DNA of 64,000 nucleotides, taken from NCBI GenBank assembly GCA_037349315.1, contig JBAIAC010000014.1, positions 26,327,001 to 26,391,000 on the forward strand, read 5' to 3'. Origin of the DNA: Chelydra serpentina (taxonomy: Eukaryota > Chordata > Testudines > Chelydridae). The position numbers and the translations under genes are program-made. The notes beneath the pieces were generated by a model that was not told the DNA's origin, did not search any database, and worked only from the letters and a program-made list of their open reading frames with translations. The number at the start of each line of letters is the position of its first letter. The stretch's first letter is position 1. Positions 57,676-64,000 of this stretch are shown here, piece by piece.

Positions 57676-58364
57676 AGATTATTAAAATAATTAAAGGACA
57701 CCCATCTATTTAGCTCCTGAACAACTTTGATTTAGAGAGTTTCTTGATCTTTTGTATTGTTGTGCAAATAGGGTATAAAATAAAAGTCTCTCTATATAAC
57801 AGACTATTTTATTTGCACAATCTGAACATTTTCCAAGGGAGACCCTGCTGTGAAGTTAGACAGGGGACAGCTGAAGCCTGGTCTGTAGTTTGGCAGAACA
57901 CAAGATGACAAATTGAGATGGGGAAACACAAAATACAGTAAAACAAATCTCACACCATTTCTCTGTGGAAAAAAAAAGAGTATTTCCAATAATGCCACAC
58001 CTATATGCTTTTCCCCATTATTTAGAGATTAATTTAGAAAATTTTAAGCCTATCGAGATAATGTCAAAATGAAATTTCTGATTCTGTTAATGCAACATAA
58101 GACACGTTCTCAGAAACTAAGGAACTATCAAAAGAGCTGCTCAAGTTTTCTTTGTTGATGGTATTTTTATTGGCAGAAGTAGTAAATTGTTTTGTAGACC
58201 TTTAAATCTCCCTCTTACCCCAACCCTCCTAGAAAGAAGTTTCTCAATGGACCTAAAATGATATGAAATCCAGCATGCAAAATGTCTTAAAAATAAATCT
58301 CCATCTGTAGAAAGAAAACATGAAGGAACAGGTTTCCATGGACTATTCATTTGGACAATAAAAA

Positions 58365-58613
58365 TTAAAATGCGTGAGTGGGGATCTTCACAAACTTCTC
58401 CTGCTCCCATTGAAGGCCATTCTCACAGATAGGAAACCTGAGCAATTGGCTAGTGTGCTTATAAAGTAGGGTGTGATAGTCTCCATGAAACACCTGCCAC
58501 TTTGCCACTTCCACTGCTGTAGCTTTGCTTAGCACTGAAACCAGTGAGCTGTGTCTGGCACTACCTGAACTGCAGGACGCCCCTAGATTCGACTCTTCCT
58601 CCTCCTCGCTCAT
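58365..58613 (-). other. Unexplained 82-codon open frame in intron
   Basis: This minus-strand frame begins MSEEEEESNLGASCSS and continues with a non-repetitive, mixed composition (AVEVAKWQVFHGDYHTLLYK). It lies in an SLC7A2 intron, on the same strand as the gene, 11 bases from the hAT insertion at 58624. I do not recognise it. It could be a fragment of an old retrocopy, a repeat-derived frame or chance. No splice support was seen. Confidence 0.2.
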
Positions 58614-58623
58614 TGGCAGAGAT

Positions 58624-58751
58624 TAGGGTGACCAGATGTCCCGATTTTATAGGGACAGTCCCGATATTTGGGTCTTTTTCTTATATAGGATCCTATTACC
58701 CCGCCCCCACCCCCTGTCCCGATTTTTCACACTTGCTGTCTGCTCACCCTA
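58624..58751. mobile_element. 128-bp hAT MITE, TSD gcagagat
   Basis: The left end tagggtgacc and the complement of the right end (tagggtgagc) form inverted repeats. They are flanked by the exact 8-bp duplication gcagagat at 58616-58623 and 58752-58759. A truncated relative lies near 41810-41890 (atataagacaaagccccgaa...gggtcacccta). Confidence 0.88.
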
Positions 58752-59199
58752 GCAGAGATCTGCAAAGTTATTTTATTGCTGGTTCCACTGTACTGGGCAA
58801 AGTGACTTGAGGGCAGAAGAGGAAACGAATGGAGAGGGAAAGGGAAGGAGAGAAGTGATGTTTAAGACAAGGAGAATGACAACAGGGTTTGGAAGAACAG
58901 AAGACACAGAGAGAGAACACAAATGAAGAGGGGACTAGACAGAAAGAAAAACAATGGTCTGGCAGATACTACCTAACTTTAAGAAGCAGTGCCTTCTGAT
59001 TGATTGACAACAACTGGGGAGGCCCACTTTAGATGAAGAATGGTAAGAAAACAAAAGAAAACAGATAAGTGGAAACAGTAAATAAAAAACTCAGAAAAAA
59101 AACCCCAGGCATCATTCCTTTCATCAGTGAAACTCTCAAATTAAAGACTTTCCCAGAACTTGTCTTTCTTTGCAGCAGATGGCCATCATTCAAGTTAAG

Positions 59200-60423
59200 T
59201 TTAAGTGTAGTAGCCGTGTTAGTCTGTGTCAGCAAAATGAAAATAAGAAAGAAAAACTTGTAGCACCTTAGAGACTAACAAATTTATTTCAGCATAAGCT
59301 TTCGTGGGTTAGTACCCACTTCATCGGATGCATGGAATGAAATTATACTTCAGACAGATATTTATACAGTCAGAGAAACATGATGGTCCAGGTGTATAGA
59401 CCAATCTTAAGAGGCTAATTAGTTGAGAGGAAACATGACAGCAGGGAAAGAAAAAGCTTTTGAAGTGATAAACAAGATGGTCACACAGGTGTGAAAGAGG
59501 ATCGTTAACTTAAGGGAAATAGATTCAATTAACATAATGGCCGAGCCATTCCAAATCACGATTTAATCCGGAGGCAACGCAATCTAGTCTGCATATCAAT
59601 TCGAGTTCAATAGTTTCTCTTTGAAGTCTGCTTTTGGAGTTAATCTGTCGCAACACTGCTATCCTCAAATCTGTCATTGAGTGATCAGGGAGGTTGAAGT
59701 GTTCACCTACTGGTTTTTGAATGTTATGATTCCTGATGTCAGATTTATGTCCATTTATTCTTTTGCGTAGAGACTGTCCGGTTTGGCCAATGTACATGGC
59801 AGAGGGGCATTGCTGGCACATGATGGCATATATCACATTGGTAGATGTGCAGGTGAATGAGCCCCTGATGGCGTGGCGGATGTGATTAGGCCCTGTGATG
59901 GTATCACTTGAATCGATATGTTGACAGAGTTGGCATTGGGCTTTGTTGCAAGGATAGGTTCCTGGGTTGGTGTTTTTGTTATATGGTGTGTGGTTGCTGG
60001 TGAGTAATTGCTTCAGGTTGGGGGGCTGTCTGTAAGCAAGGATTGGTCTGTCGCCCAAGATCTGTGAGAGTGAGGGATCATCTTTTAGGATAGGTTGTAG
60101 ATCTTTGATGATGCGCTGGAGAGGTTTTAGTTGGGGGCTAAAGCCGTCACCCCCAACCTGAAGCAATTACTCACCAGCAACCACACACCATACAACAAAA
60201 ACACCAACCCAGGAACCTATCCTTGCAACAAAGCCCGATGCCAACTCTGTCAACATATCGATTCAAGTGATACCATCACAGGGCCTAATCACATCTGTAT
60301 AAATATCTGTCTGAAGTATAATTTCATTCCATGCATCCGATGAAGTGGGTACTAACCCACGAAAGCTTATGCTGAAATAAATTTGTTAGTCTCTAAGGTG
60401 CTACAAGTTTTTCTTTCTTATTT
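59200..60423. mobile_element. Penelope-like element: inverted pair, 14-bp target duplication
   Basis: The left arm lies on the minus strand. It has a 213-codon frame (60166-59525) carrying the end of the reverse-transcriptase region and a GIY-YIG endonuclease. The right arm (about 60150-60423) lies on the plus strand and is a shorter copy of the same 3' part, with the endonuclease deleted. Both 3' tails (ctaacaaatttatttcagcat against its complement) point outward. The direct repeat tcattcaagttaag at 59186-59199 and 60424-60437 brackets the unit, so it inserted as a single event. No hammerhead ribozyme was identified by eye. Confidence 0.88.
59525..60166 (-). CDS. Penelope-like element ORF, C-terminal GIY-YIG endonuclease
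   Basis: A 213-codon frame is open to its stop. It begins in the region before the endonuclease and shows NPGTYPCNKAQCQLCQHID, a Cys-rich linker. The GIY-YIG signature follows: VIYAIMCQQCPSAMYIGQTG, then LRKRINGHKSDIRN and, further on, VGEHFNLPDH. The IY, YIG, Arg and Glu positions of the family are all present. This is typical of Penelope-like retroelements, where the endonuclease nicks target DNA. The reverse-transcriptase catalytic core is missing, so the copy cannot move on its own. Confidence 0.88.
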   Translation of the reverse strand: MLQVGGDGFSPQLKPLQRIIKDLQPILKDDPSLSQILGDRPILAYRQPPNLKQLLTSNHTPYNKNTNPGTYPCNKAQCQLCQHIDSSDTITGPNHIRHAIRGSFTCTSTNVIYAIMCQQCPSAMYIGQTGQSLRKRINGHKSDIRNHNIQKPVGEHFNLPDHSMTDLRIAVLRQINSKSRLQRETIELELICRLDCVASGLNRDLEWLGHYVN

Positions 60424-61618
60424 TCATTCAAGTTAAGATTATTATTGCTATTAATTAAGTTTCTTCTCTTTGCATTTCTCACACTTTCTTGTCTTCCCGA
60501 TTTCAGGCTCAATCAGTTGTACTGATTAATTTCCTCTGCACTCCCTAAAGTGCTAAAATTACCAACTTAAAAAAAATTGATTCTTGAAATTTCTTCCTAC
60601 CAGAGCCGTCAAATCTGGGACAGCCAACTGCCAGCAACTGGAACTGTGTATGTATTAAAAGGGAGCCCCAATTTCTTGTCTTTTTGAGAGCTGTTTGACC
60701 ACAAGACAGCCCTGATTCTCACCACTAAGGTTCACTAGATGAACAGTTCCTAGAAGATGGAAGGAAGGAGGAAGCTATCCAAACTGTCACAAACTGTGTA
60801 AACATAAAATCGGTATTCTTGACATTTTTAGCTGTTACAAACAATGTGATTTTGCTTTTTCCTGTTACTCTTGGCAACTAAAAAGGCAGCCAATATTTTA
60901 TTTACCAGGGTTAAAAGTCTGGAATTATTACTCCTGACTTCTCACTAGATTTTTTTTATATGGTTGTCTTTTTTTCCACCTCTGTCTTCTCCTGCCCCTT
61001 CTTCTTCATCTTCTTCTTCCTCTTCCAGGACCCAAACTGTAATCTTTCCTCCAGGCCATACTTCTTTGGCAATGTCTTAGTAAAAGAATAAAAACTGAAC
61101 TGTAAATGCAACTGTCTGATTTCCATTCCGTAGACCAGCAGTCATGATGGCTAGTGTCTGCTCAGAAGGGAAAAGTAGCCCTTAGGCAGTGCTCTGTGGC
61201 CACTAGCAAAAGTATTCTCTAGCAGTTCTCTTCTCAGCAGCAGCATGCATGTCTTTTGAACCAATTCAATCACCCTAATATAACATGGCTCAAAAGAATG
61301 ACATCTGATAGGGGGATTTTGAGCATGCTAAGTGGGCTTCAGTGTCTAAATGAAGTGATTGGCTATTCCCTAACAGAAATTCAACTGCAAAAGAATTTTC
61401 ATGGGACTGTAGCAATTGTAACAACTAATCTGAACCAAAAAGAGATGCATATAATTTTTAAAATAGGTTATTAGCTTGTTAAACCTACAGAAATTCACTG
61501 TACACAACTGGCAGCGAGGAGTGGGAAGAAATAACCTTATGATTTAGTGTTCTGTAAATACTCGTCTTTATTTATTTCCTCAGCTTCATTGTCAGACCAA
61601 ACCTGTTTTCTTCCTGAT

Positions 61619-61891
61619 CACAGGGGCTGACTTCCGGCCCCGCCCGTGGGTGCTGTCCCCCGGCGTCGGGGGTGCGGGGCCCCGCCCCCGGGCGACGATG
61701 CGGGGCCCCGCCCCCGACGCCGACACCACGTTGCCCAGCGTCGGGGGCGGGGCCCCGCCACATCTCCCGGTGCCCGGTAAGTTTGCCGCGGGTCCGGGGC
61801 GGGCGGGGAGTTGCCGGTGGGTGCGGAGCACACACCAATTTTTCTCCATGGGTGCTCCAGCACCGGAGCACCCGCGGAGTCGGCGCCCCTA
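61619..61891. mobile_element. Very GC-rich hAT-like element
   Basis: The left end aggggctgact and the complement of the right end (aggggcgccgact) form imperfect inverted repeats. The direct repeat ttcctgat lies at 61611-61618 and 61892-61899, within three bases of the termini. The interior is built of gggcggggcccc-like blocks with inverted symmetry, and the right part includes gggtgctccagcaccggagcaccc. Open frames on both strands are composition artefacts. Confidence 0.7.
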
Positions 61892-62580
61892 TTCCTGATG
61901 ACCAAGTTTTATTTTAATATGCAAAGAAAATTAATCCTATAAAATGTATATACAAAGAAAAGGGGGAATTTCTTAGGGCTGGGTGATCTAAATAGTAAAT
62001 GTGCCAATAAATGGCTAAATGACACTTAATGCTATTCAGACAATGTGTCATCCTATTACCGCCATTGCAGTCTGACTCCGTAAGGCTGCAATTCCAATAA
62101 CTGCTGATAATGTCAGTAATTCACAATCAAAGAAAAAACACTTACAAGACTCATAGGATTGTGCACTCAAAACTATTGCTGCTTGAAAATTAGTGCCAAT
62201 TAGTTTCCAAACTGAAAACTATCCTTTCCTCAGGGTTCTGATTCATTTTTTGCTGCTTGCTTATGGCAGAGGCAAACATGCTGCTGTTCATTTTTGTCAA
62301 CAACCTCAAAAGCTTCTGGGTAAAATTTCCAAAAATACTTAATTGATTTAGGAGACAAAGCTCAGTGAGACGTAAGCTTCTAAGTGCCTAAGTCTCTGTT
62401 GAAAACAGGACTTAGGCACTTTTGAAAATTTTATCTTCTGCCATCTTTTACTAAATGTAAATAATGAATAAGACAGAGAACATTAATGCATCAAAAATGC
62501 ATGCTTACCCACATAAGCAAAATCCTGACATTACTGTAACCTTTATCCTCTCTTCCCTCCACCTTATTCTTATTTTTTTA

Positions 62581-62725
62581 GGCCTGGTGTACATGAGAAA
62601 GTTTCACCAGTCATGCCACCCCACGCAGACACTCTTATTCAAGTCTGAGAATAAAAGGGTCCTCACAGGGATTATAGCAACTTTATAACCAATTTATAAT
62701 CTAACTTTCCTGTGGAGACAAGCCC
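62581..62725. mobile_element. Short Harbinger-like MITE, TSD TTA
   Basis: The end ggcctggtgtaca and the complement of the right end (gggcttgtctcca) are weakly similar. TTA flanks it on both sides (62578-62580 and 62726-62728). It is non-coding and about 145 bp. Confidence 0.6.
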
Positions 62726-63833
62726 TTAGTTTACTGGTTGAGTCAGGTATCTATTTTGATTGTTAACTCTTCAGGGCATGGGCTGAGAAATCTATCAATC
62801 AAGTATCTAGCATACTTTTGATGCAAATAAATAATAACAAATACAGTACTATCATTCTAAATATGCATTCTGTTTCATATGCTGCATCATCAAAACATGA
62901 GAGACTTTTATTCATGCAGAAAAAACACTCTGAATGTAAAAACTAGTTGTGTTTATTTTCATTTCTGAGGGAACCAGATCCCCATGGAAACAAACTGTGG
63001 TTAATAGTTTAGTTGTCTGGTGCCAGTGGCTGGGATTTCCTACTGTAAAGTGATGCATTAGTAAAGATGTAATAGAAATAAAATTATTTATTGTTATCAA
63101 AAGCAAAAATCCAGTTAATTTTACCAATGCCACTGGTATCAAGGAGTATTGGAAAGTAGTAGCCTAACAGCATGCAGAAACAACCTATCCATTCTCCAGA
63201 CTCAAAGTGCTGAAGGTTCACATTGGATGGATGGATGGTCTGTGCTTGTGTCTTGGAGTTGCCTATTAGCTGACACAAATTCTAGCCCGTATAATTCTTT
63301 TGAAGACTGGAAGTGGGAAAATTTTAAGTTGTACTAAAGAAATAGCTTGTGAGGAAAAGATTAAATGAAAAATTAAGTCAAATATCCACCAAGAAACAAT
63401 GCTTGGTTTGTGGGCAATACATTATAAAATTGAATCACAAAGTTTAAGCTTGTGATCTTGCTGAAAATATCCACTGCCTTTAGAACAACCAAAGAAACAA
63501 AATACAAATGCTGTCTAGTTATTCTCTTATTGTCCTTTCTATATAATGGATTTTACACAAAAGTTCTCATAGCTGATTACCTCATGACTTGAAGTTAAAA
63601 AAATGTGTGTATATATTTGCTTCTGATTTATAGAGCCATATCAATGCTCTCTATGCATTTATATTTCACTAAAATATAAATAGTATCTTGATAAGACAAA
63701 ACATTAGAACTATAATTCATCCTTTTTTCTTGCTTGTATAAAGATAGTTGCAGAATCTGTTCCCAGCCTCCAATACTTTATCTATTATTAGTCACCATGA
63801 CATTCCTAATGTAAAGAAATTTCTATTTCTTAC

Positions 63834-63989
63834 CTGCCAAAAGCAATATTAGACATACTGCAAAAAAGTCTGGATACTCTGCTAGACCAGAAAAATCCAT
63901 TCTGAAGTAGGTTCTGAAAAACTGACCAATTTGTTTTCCAAGGAGTTCATCAAAGGTGCCACTCCACGCTCTTGCTACACTGGATGTAC
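63834..63989 (-). CDS. SLC7A2: SLC7A2 exon: loop and membrane segment after residue ~126
   Basis: This 156-nt exon encodes [20 protein letters not shown], then a hydrophilic loop with [14 protein letters not shown], then the hydrophobic [11 protein letters not shown]. The donor is GCAG|GTAAG. The acceptor is probably tatgaag|GT, 11 bases from the window edge; its pyrimidine tract lies outside, so the left splice limit is less certain than the others. Confidence 0.9.
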
Positions 63990-64000
63990 CTTCATAATAC

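Larger units (their letters stand above)
56690..63833. other. SLC7A2 intron with Penelope and MITE insertions
   Basis: Contains a CA microsatellite (57161-57182), a deleted hAT relative (57540-57675), an unexplained open frame (58365-58613), the 128-bp hAT (58624-58751), the Penelope insertion (59200-60423), a GC-rich element (61619-61891) and a small MITE (62581-62725). The rest is AT-rich. Confidence 0.7.
39149..64000 (-). other. SLC7A2: SLC7A2 gene (CAT-2), all but the first exons
   Basis: SLC7A2 encodes a multi-pass plasma-membrane transporter that takes up arginine, lysine and ornithine by facilitated exchange. It supplies arginine for nitric-oxide synthase and arginase. Eleven coding exons are visible. 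Using one member of the alternative pair, they sum to 524-525 codons. About 125 N-terminal residues, known from the family, lie beyond the right edge, which gives the usual total near 650-658. All visible introns have GT..AG ends and the phases agree throughout. Two exons at 51246-51382 and 51708-51847 are alternative versions of one segment (CAT-2A type and CAT-2B type). The downstream neighbour on the same strand is PDGFRL, as in mammals. Confidence 0.96.

Noticed and set aside
61572..61917. Overlapping 81- to 99-codon frames
   Set aside because: Composition artefact of a GC-rich inverted-repeat element bracketed by ttcctgat.

Overview
The window is vertebrate nuclear DNA, most probably from a turtle (a crocodilian is the main alternative). 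It shows split genes with canonical GT..AG introns and almost no CpG outside one island. It also carries a dense load of CR1-type LINEs, RTE, Penelope-like elements, hAT and Harbinger-like MITEs, Ty3/gypsy remnants, a MIR-type SINE and a U6 pseudogene. The species call rests on recognising repeat families that are common in turtles, so it is an inference. No prokaryotic features are present.

Two protein-coding genes are present, both on the minus strand. PDGFRL (PDGF-receptor-like, a secreted Ig-domain protein) starts at 26766 inside a CpG island. Its exons 1-3 lie at 26712-26766, 22065-22359 and 3160-3311, and its remaining exons lie beyond the left edge. SLC7A2 (cationic amino acid transporter CAT-2) enters from the right edge. 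Its exons lie at 63834-63989, 56524-56689, 55766-55902, 54504-54726, a mutually exclusive pair at 51708-51847 and 51246-51382, then 45898-46000, 44031-44221, 43492-43658, 42304-42412 and 39149-39333, which holds the stop codon. All exon phases join without breaking the frame. The gene order (SLC7A2 followed by PDGFRL, same strand) matches human 8p22.

Layout from left to right: 1-3159 is PDGFRL intron 3, made of a deleted gypsy element and an inverted-duplicated hAT fossil. 3312-22064 is PDGFRL intron 2, rich in MITEs, with a U6 pseudogene, a MIR and old CR1. 22360-26711 is intron 1 with a decayed LINE. 26560-27500 is the CpG island and promoter. 27660-32250 is intergenic sequence with a G-rich minisatellite. 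Roughly 32250-39148 is a probable long SLC7A2 3' untranslated region, interrupted by a CR1 and a hAT element. 39149-64000 is SLC7A2, whose introns carry nested MITEs, LINE fragments and a Penelope insertion.

The most striking items are the preserved CAT-2A/CAT-2B alternative exon pair and three Penelope-like insertions, each flanked by a visible 11-14 bp target duplication. Two of these are inverted pairs with both 3' tails facing outward, and one is only 37 bp long. Nested and chimeric hAT MITEs carrying GC-rich minisatellites come next. I found no convincing evidence of a wholly new gene system.
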